DNA of 32,225 nt from Candidatus Rifleibacteriota bacterium (GTDB taxonomy: Bacteria; Riflebacteria; Ozemobacteria; Ozemobacterales; Ozemobacteraceae). The translations under genes and the position numbers were made by a program. Numbering within the stretch: position 1 is the first letter of the stretch; every line of letters begins with the position of its first letter. The stretch covers positions 1 through 32,225 of the forward strand of contig JAKQOH010000219.1 in the NCBI GenBank assembly GCA_029565415.1, read 5' to 3'. Shown piece after piece: positions 6,599 through 15,983 of this stretch. The notes beneath the pieces were generated by a model that did not search any database, had not been told where the DNA came from, and saw nothing but the letters and a program-made list of their open reading frames with translations.

Positions 6599-7471
6599 TC
6601 ATGAATTTTCCTCGATGGCCAGGCGTTTCAATTCGTGCAGGGTTTTGCCGGCCTTGTTCTTCCACTCTTTCCAGCCGTTGGCGGTGCGGCCCAGCAGGGC
6701 AACGGCGGCCATGCTGGGGGAATGGAAGAGGTGATCTTTCGGGAACACCACGGTGTCGCCCTTTTCAGTCATCGCCCCTTGTTCCACAAGCCTCTTCCGG
6801 AAACGCTCATCGCTGGAACCGATGATCGAGGGATGGTTCGCTCGTCGGCCCACTGATCCCTTCAATACGACAAAGCCCTCGGGAGTATACAGCCCACGCC
6901 CCTCACCGCCTGTGACCTTGCAGTAGAACGTCTCCTCCGGCGTAGACGTGTCGTCGGTTGTGACGACCAGGTCGAATATCGGGTAGCCGAGGGTTGCGAG
7001 AAGGGTGCGTCCCGTTTCGAAGATCTCCAGGCAATCGGCGGCGAGGGGTGCCGGCGTGTGGGGTTTGCTGCCACTGTTCCCGTTCTCGTCGATATACCGT
7101 CCGGCCTTGCGGGTTGCTTGAAGGCAATGCCATTCGAGGAACAGCGCATGGGTCTGGGTCAGGCTGTTGGTGCGGGATATCAGCACCAGAGCCCTCTGCC
7201 AGAAATCTTTCTTCTGGTTGTGGCTCGCGAGGCGGGTTCGCAAATCGCCGGTCTGTCCGATGTAGACTTTCTGCTCGGCGCCGTCCTCGCTTTCGCCAAA
7301 GAGGAAATACAGCGCAACCTGGCCGCTCTCGGGCATTTTCAGGAATTCCTGGAGCAGGCTGCGCGGAACTTCGATGACCTGCACGATGCGGGTCGTTATC
7401 TCCGCCACGCGGATCCCTCGCGGATCGCCGCCCGGAAGGAATATCTGGATGGTCTTGGGTGTGATGCTCAT
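6599..7471 (-). CDS. GIY-YIG nuclease-domain protein with DUF4357
   Basis: A 290-residue protein. The GIY-YIG fold is at about 52-145: the GIY strand is replaced by ALYFLFGES (53-61), then VYIGQTGDLRTRLASHN (69-85); the rest of the nuclease core is less clear. The C-terminal DUF4357 domain (about 225-288) ends in NGWKEWKNKAGKTLHEL. Proteins of this architecture are common beside restriction systems, but their substrate is not established. The ATG at 7469-7471 overlaps by ATGA the stop of a 50-codon repeat-derived ORF upstream. An 82-base gap separates it from the AlbA_2 gene. Its 5' coding region (7423-7445) is duplicated at 8364-8386. Confidence 0.85.
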   Translation of the reverse strand: MSITPKTIQIFLPGGDPRGIRVAEITTRIVQVIEVPRSLLQEFLKMPESGQVALYFLFGESEDGAEQKVYIGQTGDLRTRLASHNQKKDFWQRALVLISRTNSLTQTHALFLEWHCLQATRKAGRYIDENGNSGSKPHTPAPLAADCLEIFETGRTLLATLGYPIFDLVVTTDDTSTPEETFYCKVTGGEGRGLYTPEGFVVLKGSVGRRANHPSIIGSSDERFRKRLVEQGAMTEKGDTVVFPKDHLFHSPSMAAVALLGRTANGWKEWKNKAGKTLHELKRLAIEENS

Positions 7472-7620
7472 AAGCCAGCCTTTTCAAAAACCAGGAATGT
7501 GTCACGGGTTTTTCCGTAGGTGTGAGTCCCGGTTTTTTCAGGGAACCTTTTCATGATTCTTTCTGGGAACCTTTTCTGGGAACACTTCTCCGAACCGAGG
7601 CTTGGTGCTTCTGCCTTCAT
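7468..7620 (-). CDS. Repeat-derived 50-residue ORF coupled to the GIY-YIG gene
   Basis: The ORF starts at an ATG whose leader copies that of the AlbA_2 gene (6513-6543) and encodes SQKRFPE and MKRFPEK, echoing the GSQKRFPEK linker of that protein. Its second half (KTRDTFLVF) is encoded by a RAYT-type repeat. Its TGA overlaps the GIY-YIG ATG. It may be an internally deleted AlbA_2 gene remnant or a coupling leader for the GIY-YIG gene. Whether it is translated is uncertain. Confidence 0.4.
   Translation of the reverse strand: MKAEAPSLGSEKCSQKRFPERIMKRFPEKTGTHTYGKTRDTFLVFEKAGL
7489..7538 (+). repeat. Putative RAYT-associated repeat, copy 2 (two units)
   Basis: aaccaggaatgtgtcacggg (7489-7508) is followed by T-rich sequence and a second degenerate unit, ccgtaggtgtgagtcccgg (7514-7532) plus a T-run. 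The core differs from the other copies at three or four positions. Confidence 0.5.
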
Positions 7621-7647
7621 TCGCTGACAGTTCCATCCTTTCGACGG
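7617..7647 (-). repeat. Second copy of the AlbA_2 gene start region
   Basis: This segment matches 6513-6543 at 26 of 31 positions, including an in-register ATG. It provides the start of the 50-codon ORF. Confidence 0.55.
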
Positions 7648-7660
7648 GTTCGGATACAAG

Positions 7661-7692
7661 AACCAGGTGTGTGTCCCGTGTCCCGGGCTTTT
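7661..7692 (+). repeat. Putative RAYT-associated repeat, copy 3
   Basis: aaccaggtgtgtgtcccg is followed by tgtcccgggctttt just before the vapC stop codon. The first 17 bases are the reverse complement of the copy at 1115-1134. Confidence 0.6.
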
Positions 7693-7693
7693 A

Positions 7694-8077
7694 TCATTTC
7701 GCCTTCTTTTTTATTCGGTAGTTTGCCTGTGGGATACCCTTGAAATGTTCATCCTGGGTCCAGATCAGGGCATCGTAGCGTTTTGAAGTTGCCAGAATAA
7801 TACTATCCGCCATGGGAATCTTCAAATCCCGGCTGATTCGGGCGGCGGAGATCGCGAGGACGTCGTCCAACTCGACGACCTGGCCCTGCCGCATCATGGC
7901 CGCGGCCTGGAATGCCGCATCTTCGTCCCTCTCGGACAGGACCTTCTTGAAAACCTCGTAGATGCAGATCGTCGGAACGATCAGTTGTTCGGTCTTGAAC
8001 AGCGCAACCGAGAAGAAGTCGGCATTCGGGCCGTCGGCGAAGTACTCGAGCCAGCCGCAGGAGTCGACGAGGTTCAT
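7694..8077 (-). CDS. vapC: PIN-domain VapC-type ribonuclease toxin
   Basis: A 127-residue PIN-domain protein. The acidic metal-binding residues are in place: D5 (MNLVDSCGW), E41 (CIYEVFK), D91 (MADSIILAT) and D109 (WTQDEHF). VapC toxins typically cleave tRNA or rRNA. The ATG overlaps the antitoxin stop by ATGA, giving a standard antitoxin-first operon. The module sits inside the type I restriction locus between the RAYT gene and the GIY-YIG gene, where it might stabilise the island; that role is inference. Confidence 0.9.
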   Translation of the reverse strand: MNLVDSCGWLEYFADGPNADFFSVALFKTEQLIVPTICIYEVFKKVLSERDEDAAFQAAAMMRQGQVVELDDVLAISAARISRDLKIPMADSIILATSKRYDALIWTQDEHFKGIPQANYRIKKKAK

Positions 8078-8280
8078 GGCCGGTCCGGCTCCCGTTCGAT
8101 CCTGGAATCAAGCCCTTTCAAAAAGCCCCGCATCTCTTTCATGCTTCTCACGGGAACGAGCTCGATCCGGTTCTCGAACTGGAACACCTGGATCCGTTCG
8201 CCCGGCTTGATGTTCATGCTCTTGCGGACCGCTTCGGGAATAACGATCTGAAACTTCGGGGAAACCTTCACGACGCTCAT
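8074..8280 (-). CDS. AbrB/SpoVT (MazE/VapB-like) antitoxin
   Basis: A 68-residue protein. Residues 1-47 form an AbrB swapped-hairpin DNA-binding domain (VKVSPKFQIVIPEAVRKSMNIKPGERIQVFQFENRIEL), and the C-terminal tail (RSMKEMRGFLKGLDS) is the expected PIN-toxin-binding segment. GGAGGG lies upstream of the ATG at good spacing. It is coupled by ATGA to vapC. It should bind its own promoter; a candidate palindrome lies at 8308-8320. Confidence 0.88.
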   Translation of the reverse strand: MSVVKVSPKFQIVIPEAVRKSMNIKPGERIQVFQFENRIELVPVRSMKEMRGFLKGLDSRIEREPDRP

Positions 8281-8307
8281 ATACCCTCCGTGGCCATCGA
8301 TAACCTC

Positions 8308-8320
8308 ATCGTAAAACGAT
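8308..8320. promoter_or_regulatory. Small palindrome upstream of the AbrB antitoxin
   Basis: ATCGT-AAA-ACGAT lies 28 bases upstream of the antitoxin start codon. It is a candidate operator for the antitoxin; the half sites are short, so this is tentative. Confidence 0.3.
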
Positions 8321-8363
8321 ATCCCGAAGAATCGACCCCGTCAAGCCGCGTAGCCGTCCTGCC

Positions 8364-8386
8364 GATCCCCGCCCGGAAGGAATATC
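8364..8386 (-). pseudogene. Fragment of the GIY-YIG gene 5' end
   Basis: These 23 bases match 7423-7445 at 22 positions. On the minus strand they encode IFLPGGD, as near the start of the GIY-YIG protein. Here the reading frame continues only to RQDGYAA and a stop. The fragment directly follows a RAYT-type repeat copy, as the intact gene also does. Confidence 0.55.
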
Positions 8387-8390
8387 GGAA

Positions 8391-8418
8391 AAACCAGATG
8401 TGTGTCACGGGTTTTCAG
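8391..8418 (+). repeat. Putative RAYT-associated repeat, copy 4
   Basis: aaaccagatgtgtgtcacgg followed by gttttcag ends on the stop codon of the RAYT transposase gene. Its position at the 3' end of the transposase is what one expects for the element's own REP sequence. Confidence 0.65.
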
Positions 8419-9029
8419 ACGTCCCATGGCTGGGGCTCCTCGCGGACGGTGGAGGGTTGAGGTGCCGCGTGTGGATTCTGGCGGTCGTAGGACCATTTTG
8501 CCGGATTGTTCGCGATGTATGCCCTGATGCGGCTCAGCGCCCATTCATCGCGGATGATATGTTCATAGTAATCTCTCTGCCAGATCCTCGCCCCGCGCGT
8601 CCCGCGCTTCGCGTTGATAGCGCTGGTGGCGCCCGCCTTGAAACCCCCGACCATCGCCCCGAGGGATTTCGGCGGCGGCCCGTTCGGCCTTCCTCCCGCC
8701 GCATGCGGCGGCGCCGTAGGCGCAGGGGCGACCGGCCGGTCGCCCGAACAAGGAATTATTGGGGGCGGGCTCCAACGAATAAATACGATGGCGTGGAAAT
8801 GGTTGGGCATGACCACCCATTCGGCGAGTTCGATTTCGGAGTGGATCGTGGGAGTTTTCAGCCATTCGGAAGCGCCGATTTCCCCGAGTTCGTTGAGGCG
8901 CAGCCTGCCATCGATGAACTCCCCGACCAGGTGCTGCCGCCCGAAGGTGCAGAGAGTGATGAAATACCCGTTCGGCTGGGCGTAATCATACCCCGGCAGC
9001 CGTATCGACCTGCGATTACCCCCGCTCAT
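8415..9029 (-). CDS. REP-associated tyrosine transposase (RAYT, Y1/HUH family)
   Basis: A 204-residue single-domain HUH transposase. The opening RSIRLPGYDYAQPNGYFITLCT is typical of the family. The HUH motif is MPNHFH with H77 and H79, and the catalytic tyrosine is Y154 or Y155 in WQRDYYEHIIRDE. RAYTs bind and cut REP-type single-stranded DNA hairpins. A Pro/Ala-rich insertion (about 87-120) separates the two parts of the domain and looks like low-complexity expansion. The ATG lies inside the last codons of hsdS (14-base overlap), so the gene is read with the restriction operon. A related repeat touches its stop codon. Confidence 0.88.
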   Translation of the reverse strand: MSGGNRRSIRLPGYDYAQPNGYFITLCTFGRQHLVGEFIDGRLRLNELGEIGASEWLKTPTIHSEIELAEWVVMPNHFHAIVFIRWSPPPIIPCSGDRPVAPAPTAPPHAAGGRPNGPPPKSLGAMVGGFKAGATSAINAKRGTRGARIWQRDYYEHIIRDEWALSRIRAYIANNPAKWSYDRQNPHAAPQPSTVREEPQPWDV

Positions 9030-10334
9030 GCGCCCCCTCCAACCGCCGCACGTCGATCTGCCCGGTGACGGCGGCGGAGATCAGCGCCGTGCGACGCTCC
9101 TGCAACAGATCAATGGCACGCTGGGCCTCGGCGACGAGGGCGTCGAATCTGGTGATTTCTCTTTCTAGATACAATGCAATCTGGTCCCGTTCATCTTCAG
9201 GCGGGAACGGAACTTCGAAATTATTTAATACTCCCGACGTTAGTTGGTTGATGGTTGATGTGAGAAATGCGCCAGATTGAAATTCGAAGAGTGGTGAGTT
9301 CAGGACACAAGCAAGATATGAACTGTGTGAACTGCGAAAAACAGTCATGAATGCGCCAAAGGTTAGCCCTGCGGAGGATTCGTCGATCAAGGCGTTCTTT
9401 CCGATCAACGCTCTGCTGCCGTTTCGCGAGCATATGAGAATATCACCAAGCTGCGTAATCAGATCCTCAGGAATTGTAGTCGAGACGAAAACATTGTCAT
9501 CGAAAACAATCTTTCCACCTTGTATGTTGGATGATCGAAGTACCAAGGTTCCTAACCCCTCATCAACAATTTCTGCAGGATTGTAAGTCAGTCCGATTAT
9601 TGATTTGCCAAGATACTTAAGCCGCTTTAGCTCCCAGTGCTCCGGCATGTCGCCCAGCCATTCGATGCCGGAGGGTTTCAGGGGGGCGTGGGGGTTCAGG
9701 CCCTTGGTGACGGCGTGGGAGATGACGGCCTGGCGTTTTTCCTTCAGCAGTTCGATCAGCCGCCGCTGCTCTGTCACCAGTTCGTCGATCTTCGCCATCT
9801 CCCGGTCCAGGAATTCAGAAATCATTAATTGCTCTTCGGCGTCCGGAAGGACAACGGAGATCGTCTTGAATTCCTCCCAATAGAGCCGAAGACGAAAATC
9901 CGTTACACCTTTAGAGTATCGCCGCATTTGCTCGATAGCGTGTGGCGTGCGCAGCAAACGTTCAATATACAGAGTCATATACTTTGTTACTGGCCGTGCA
10001 ACAACGTAGGCGGGGCTTACCATGCCGGCAACAGCAACCGTGCCAAAACCACCCTGCCATGCACGCATCATGTTGTATACAAGATCGCCAGGCTGAACAG
10101 CCTTATACTTTGTTCGATCATCACTGCGGGTGACCTTACGATCCATCTCTTTCTCGTCAAGTTCCTTATCTGAAACACCGTCATGGATCGATACGCTCAA
10201 TATTTGAAGTGATTCATCACCCGGCTCATCCACCTGTCGAAACAGGCTACCAATGCGTTTGACCACCCAATGCTCAGGCACCTTGCCGAGCCATTCTACA
10301 CCGCTGTCTTTGTATTTCGGGTAGCGCGGGAAGG

Positions 10335-10338
<4 letters not shown>
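9016..10338 (-). CDS. hsdS: Type I restriction enzyme, specificity subunit
   Basis: A 440-residue S subunit that recognises the bipartite DNA target for HsdM and HsdR. It has the usual duplicated plan: [13 protein letters not shown] (12-24) starts the first target-recognition domain and [13 protein letters not shown] (223-235) the second. Each is closed by a conserved helix (about 181-212 and 395-430: [19 protein letters not shown] and [19 protein letters not shown]). The DNA encoding the recognition domains, especially about 9200-9600, is visibly AT-richer than the flanks, as expected for swapped specificity cassettes. Start and stop overlap neighbours: ATGA with hsdM and 14 bases with the RAYT gene. 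Confidence 0.95.
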
Positions 10339-12077
<1,739 letters not shown>

Positions 12078-12289
12078 GATCGTCTCCCATGTTGAAAGAG
12101 CGCGGATTCGCGCATGCGATGTGTGTGGATCGGCCTTCCGGCCCACGATACCACTCCCGCCCGCGCGCTACAAGCGGACGCAGGGGCACATGGGCGGTGG
12201 TGCCGAAAAGCAGGCAGGAGGGGGTACGAATTTCCGGCGGTCGGGGAAGGCGGGGCACCTCGGGCATCGACAAAGATGGCTCGGGAAGC

Positions 12290-12307
12290 CCGGTTCCAAG
12301 GAACCGG
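12290..12307. promoter_or_regulatory. Palindrome CCGGTTCC-AA-GGAACCGG
   Basis: Two perfect 8-base arms are separated by AA. The site ends 17 bases before the sigma-54-like element, so it could be a regulator binding site for the downstream gene. Alternatively it is a simple hairpin. Confidence 0.35.
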
Positions 12308-12323
12308 CCGACGCGGAAACGGC

Positions 12324-12338
12324 TGGCATGAATCCTGC
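12324..12338 (+). promoter_or_regulatory. Possible sigma-54 promoter
   Basis: TGGCAT, 5 bases, CTGC places GG and GC at the -24/-12 spacing of sigma-54 promoters (consensus TGGCAC-N5-TTGC). It lies about 50 bases upstream of the ATG at 12389. Two positions deviate from consensus. Confidence 0.35.
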
Positions 12339-12388
12339 TTTATCTCGCCCAACATTTCAAAAACGAACTTCAGACAGGAGAATGATTC

Positions 12389-12766
12389 ATGAACCGGTTT
12401 GTCATGCTGTTGCTCGCGGTCCTCACGATTGGCGTGATCTCCCCTGCGTTTTCCCTCGACGGTGCCCAGTTCACCAAGGTCCTGACCACCGCCGTCCAGG
12501 CTGATGAATACCTGTTCTCCCTGATGAGCCCCGAGACGCCGAAGCACTCCCCCGAGTTCCAGGCAGCCCTCGCCGGCCAGAAATCGACCCGCGCCGCCGT
12601 CGCCAACGAGATCAACGCGCTCGACTCCGCCGAAGACATCCAGCAGGCGCTCGTCATCGCCCGCGCCTTCGCCGCCAAGGGCGGTTCGGCCGCCTCGATC
12701 GGCAGCCTGGCAGAAAACCTCCTGCGCGCCCGCCTGCCCTTCGTGAACGCCCACAAGCTTCCCTGA
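12389..12766 (+). CDS. Small exported protein of unknown function
   Basis: A 125-residue protein I do not recognise. Residues 1-22 form a clear signal peptide (MNRFVMLLLAVLTIGVISPAFS), so it is probably periplasmic or secreted. The mature part is Ala-rich and predicted helical, with no Cys and no membrane segment. AGGAGA lies about 8 bases before the ATG. It is a single-gene unit: a possible sigma-54 promoter lies before it and a very strong terminator after it (12789-12833). Neighbours are hsdM (divergent) and the metal pump (convergent), which say little about its function. Confidence 0.7.
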   Translation: MNRFVMLLLAVLTIGVISPAFSLDGAQFTKVLTTAVQADEYLFSLMSPETPKHSPEFQAALAGQKSTRAAVANEINALDSAEDIQQALVIARAFAAKGGSAASIGSLAENLLRARLPFVNAHKLP

Positions 12767-12788
12767 CGGAAGAACTCCCGCAAACCCA

Positions 12789-12833
12789 GACCGGGCGGCC
12801 ATCCACACAACGGATGGCCGCCCGGTCGCTTTT
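12789..12833 (+). terminator. Strong intrinsic terminator
   Basis: A perfect 16-bp stem (12789-12804 with 12812-12827) has a 7-base loop and is followed by gctttt. It ends the small exported-protein gene. Read the other way it may also stop the RND pump operon, though no T-run follows on the minus strand. Confidence 0.8.
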
Positions 12834-12860
12834 CTCGGGGAACCCGGTACGGAACCGGCG

Positions 12861-15800
12861 TCACGCGCTCCGCAGCCGGGCCTGGTGGCGGGCACGGCGG
12901 TGGAGGAGCCAGCGGGACTCGGTCCAGCGGAAGAGAACGGGCAGAATGAGCAGGGTCAGGATGGTCGAGGTGACCAGGCCGCCCATGACCACGACGGCGA
13001 GCGGCTTCTGGATTTCCGCGCCCGAGCCCGTGGCGAACAGCATCGGCAGGTGGCCGATGAACGACGTCAGGGCGGTCATCACCAGCGGCCGGAACCGGAT
13101 CGCGCAGCCGCGCCGGACCGCGCGATTGATCGAGCAGCCTTCGTGCAGGAGCTGCCGGAAGAACGCGACGAGCAGCACCCCGTTCTGAACCGCGATTCCC
13201 AGGAGAACGATGAAGGCCACCGCCGCCGACACCGACAGCGACATGCCGAACCCGATGACCGCGACGATGCCCCCGACGAGCGCGAAGGGCAGGTTCAGGA
13301 TGACGAGCAGGGCATCCCGCACATACCCCATCGCCAGAACCAGCAGGATGAAGATCAGCACGATCGCCGCCGGCACCACGACCTCCAGCCGCGCCATGGC
13401 CCGCTGCTGGTTCTCGAACTGGCCGCCGTACTCGATGTAATACCCGGGCGGCAGCTCCTTCTCGAGCGGCGCCATCTTCGCGCGCAGATCCGCGACGAAA
13501 CCGCCGAGATCCCGGCCCCGGACGTTGGTCTCGACGACCATGCGCCGGTGGCCGTTTTCCCGGGTGATCTCGATCGGCGTCTCGACCTGCCGGATGCGGC
13601 AGATCTGATCGAGAGGCACCCAGGAGCCGTTGCCGGCCGGCACTTTGAGCTGGCCGATGGCCTCTTCGTTGTCCCGCCATTTCTCGCCGAACCGCACGGC
13701 GATGGCGAACCGCTGCTGGCCTTCGATCAGCTTGGAAACGACCTTCCCGCCGACGCCCGTTTCGATGATGGTGTTGATCTGGCCCACGTTCAGCCCGTAT
13801 CGCGAGGCCGCGTCGTGGTCGATCTCGATCTCGATCTGGGACATGCCCGAGATCTGCGTCGATTTCACGTCCCTGGCCCCATCGACCGTTGCCGCGATCC
13901 CGGTTGCCCGCTGCGCGAACGTCTTGAGCACCTCGAGGTCGTCGCCGAAGATCTTGATCGCCACGTCGCTCTTGATGCCCGAGATCAGCTCGTTGACGCG
14001 CAGGGCGATCGGCTGGGAGAACGAGTACCGCAGCCCGACGATCTGCTCGAGCTCGGCACGGATCACCTCGGTCATCTCGTCCTGCGTCCGGAGCTTCTCC
14101 CCGGCCGCCGGCCGCCGGAACGTGATGAAGATATCGCTCTGCTCGGGGCCCATCGGGTCTTCCGAGATCTCGGCCCGGCCCGTCTTGCAGACGACGGCCG
14201 CCACCTCGGGCAGCTTCAGCAGCCGCTTCTCGATCTCGGTCGACACTTTCACCGCGCCCTCCAGCGACGCGTTCGGAAGCCGGACGGCATTGATCGCCAG
14301 CGCCCCTTCCTGCAGCGCCGGCATGAAGTCGGTGCCGATCAGGGGCACCAGGAATCCCGTTCCGATCAGCGCCAGCAGGGCCGCGAACACGGTGATCCGC
14401 GGCGCGGCCAGCACCAGCTCGAGGCTTTTGCGGTATGCCGCATGGATCGCCCGCGCGACGAAGAACTCGTGCTCCTCGCCGTGGGGAAGCCCGTAGTAGC
14501 CCAGGGCGGGCATGATGAACAGGGCAACGACGAGCGAGGTCAGCAGCGAGATGAGCATCGTCAGGGCGAGCGGCTCGAACATCTTCGCTTCCAGCCCTTC
14601 CAGGGCGAACAGGGGCACCAGCACCAGGACGACGATGAGCACCGCGAACGAGACCGGCCGCGCCACCTCGCCCACCGAGCGGGCAATCAGCTCACGGGTG
14701 GACTCCCCCGGCGCGGGATGGGCAAGATGACGGCGGGCGTTTTCCAGGACCACGACCGTCGCGTCGACCACCATGCCGACCGAGAAGGCCAGCCCGCCGA
14801 GGCTCATGAGGTTCGAGGTGATCGAGAAATGATGCATCACCAGGAAGGTGAAGAAAAACGTCAGCGGCAGCGACAGCACCACCAGCATCGCCGTGCGCAG
14901 CTCGGCCAGGAAGAGGAACAGCACGAGGATGACGCAGATGCCGCCTTCGTTCGTGGCGTCCATGACGGTCTTGATGCAAGCCTCGATCAGGTAGGTGCGG
15001 TCGTAGAACACGTTCATCCGCACGCCCTCGGGCAGGCTCTTCTGGATATCCGGCACCACGTTCTTGACGGCGTCGACGACCGTCTTCGAGTTGGAATCGC
15101 GCAGCATGATGACCATGCCGGCCACGGCCTCGCCTTTGCCGTCGCGGGTCACGGCGCCCTGCCGGACTTCATGCCCGACGGCGATCTCGGCCACATCGGC
15201 GATCCGGATCGGAATGCCGTCGCGCGTTTTCAGGACGACCTTTCCGATATCCTCGGGGGTGCGGAACAGGCCGATCGAGGTGACGTTCACCTGCTCCCAA
15301 TCGCGCGCGAGATACTTGCCCGAAGCGTTCGCGTTGTTCTTTTCGACCGCCTCGGTCACCTCGTCGAGCGTCAGGGAAAACTTCTGCAGCCGCTCGGGAT
15401 CGACCAGGACGTGGTACTGCTTCACGGTCCCGCCGAAGCTGTTGACCTCGCTGACGCCCGCGATCGGCCGCAGACGCGGGGCGACGACCCAGTCCTGCAG
15501 GGTGCGCAGCTCCATGTCCGAGTGCTTTTCGCTCTCGAGGGTGTACTGGAAGATCTCCCCGAGGCCCGTGCTCAGCGGCGCCAGTTCCGGCTCGATTTCC
15601 GGAGGCAGCTCCTCCTTCGTTTCCTGGAGCCGTTCGAACACCATCTGCCGGGCAAAGTAGGGATCGGTGTGGTCCGCGAACACGATCGTGATCTGGGAAA
15701 GGCCGGATTTCGACAGCGACCGGACCTGCTGGACGCCCTTCATTCCAGACATTTTCTGTTCTATAGGAAATGATATTTGCTGTTCGACGTCGGTCACCGA

Positions 15801-15965
15801 CAGGCCGTGTGCCTTGGTGAGAATGGTGACCTGGATGCTGGTCACGTCGGGGTAGGCATCGATGGGAAGCGCGTTCCACGCCCAGAGCCCGCCCGCGATC
15901 AGCAGGCAGGTGCAGACGAGAACGAGGGAGGAGTATCGCAGGAGAAGCGGGAAAAATCGTTGCAT
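12861..15965 (-). CDS. CusA/CzcA-family heavy-metal efflux RND pump
   Basis: A 1034-residue inner-membrane proton antiporter that would expel metal ions through the adaptor and TolC channel encoded upstream. TM1 is at about 10-30, followed by NALPIDAYPDV, a family hallmark. Transmembrane segments cluster at about 340-490 and 860-1010, separated by two large periplasmic loops. TM4 reads FSVGMVVDATVVVLEN (394-409), keeping D401 and E408 (CzcA D408 and E415) but with Ser395 where CzcA has D402. GRAEISEDPMGPEQSD in the pore domain is CzcA-like. The exact metal cannot be assigned. It starts 18 bases after the adaptor gene. Confidence 0.93.
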   Translation of the reverse strand: MQRFFPLLLRYSSLVLVCTCLLIAGGLWAWNALPIDAYPDVTSIQVTILTKAHGLSVTDVEQQISFPIEQKMSGMKGVQQVRSLSKSGLSQITIVFADHTDPYFARQMVFERLQETKEELPPEIEPELAPLSTGLGEIFQYTLESEKHSDMELRTLQDWVVAPRLRPIAGVSEVNSFGGTVKQYHVLVDPERLQKFSLTLDEVTEAVEKNNANASGKYLARDWEQVNVTSIGLFRTPEDIGKVVLKTRDGIPIRIADVAEIAVGHEVRQGAVTRDGKGEAVAGMVIMLRDSNSKTVVDAVKNVVPDIQKSLPEGVRMNVFYDRTYLIEACIKTVMDATNEGGICVILVLFLFLAELRTAMLVVLSLPLTFFFTFLVMHHFSITSNLMSLGGLAFSVGMVVDATVVVLENARRHLAHPAPGESTRELIARSVGEVARPVSFAVLIVVLVLVPLFALEGLEAKMFEPLALTMLISLLTSLVVALFIMPALGYYGLPHGEEHEFFVARAIHAAYRKSLELVLAAPRITVFAALLALIGTGFLVPLIGTDFMPALQEGALAINAVRLPNASLEGAVKVSTEIEKRLLKLPEVAAVVCKTGRAEISEDPMGPEQSDIFITFRRPAAGEKLRTQDEMTEVIRAELEQIVGLRYSFSQPIALRVNELISGIKSDVAIKIFGDDLEVLKTFAQRATGIAATVDGARDVKSTQISGMSQIEIEIDHDAASRYGLNVGQINTIIETGVGGKVVSKLIEGQQRFAIAVRFGEKWRDNEEAIGQLKVPAGNGSWVPLDQICRIRQVETPIEITRENGHRRMVVETNVRGRDLGGFVADLRAKMAPLEKELPPGYYIEYGGQFENQQRAMARLEVVVPAAIVLIFILLVLAMGYVRDALLVILNLPFALVGGIVAVIGFGMSLSVSAAVAFIVLLGIAVQNGVLLVAFFRQLLHEGCSINRAVRRGCAIRFRPLVMTALTSFIGHLPMLFATGSGAEIQKPLAVVVMGGLVTSTILTLLILPVLFRWTESRWLLHRRARHQARLRSA

Positions 15966-15983
15966 CGGCGGTGTTCCCCCGTC

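Larger units (their letters stand above)
12078..12388. other. Divergent intergenic region
   Basis: No gene is seen in these 311 bases. They hold the leader of hsdM on the minus strand, a GC-rich small hairpin (about 12131-12143), a perfect palindrome at 12290-12307 and a sigma-54-like element at 12324-12338 that faces the small exported-protein gene. Confidence 0.6.

Noticed and set aside
6599..7471. The GIY-YIG protein as a homing endonuclease of a group I intron
   Set aside because: The DUF4357 C-terminus and restriction-locus context fit a host accessory protein, and no intron or split gene is seen around it.
12885..15773. A 962-codon plus-strand open frame
   Set aside because: It is antisense to the RND pump, whose family identity is certain. 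The product is Arg/Asp/His-rich with no domain.
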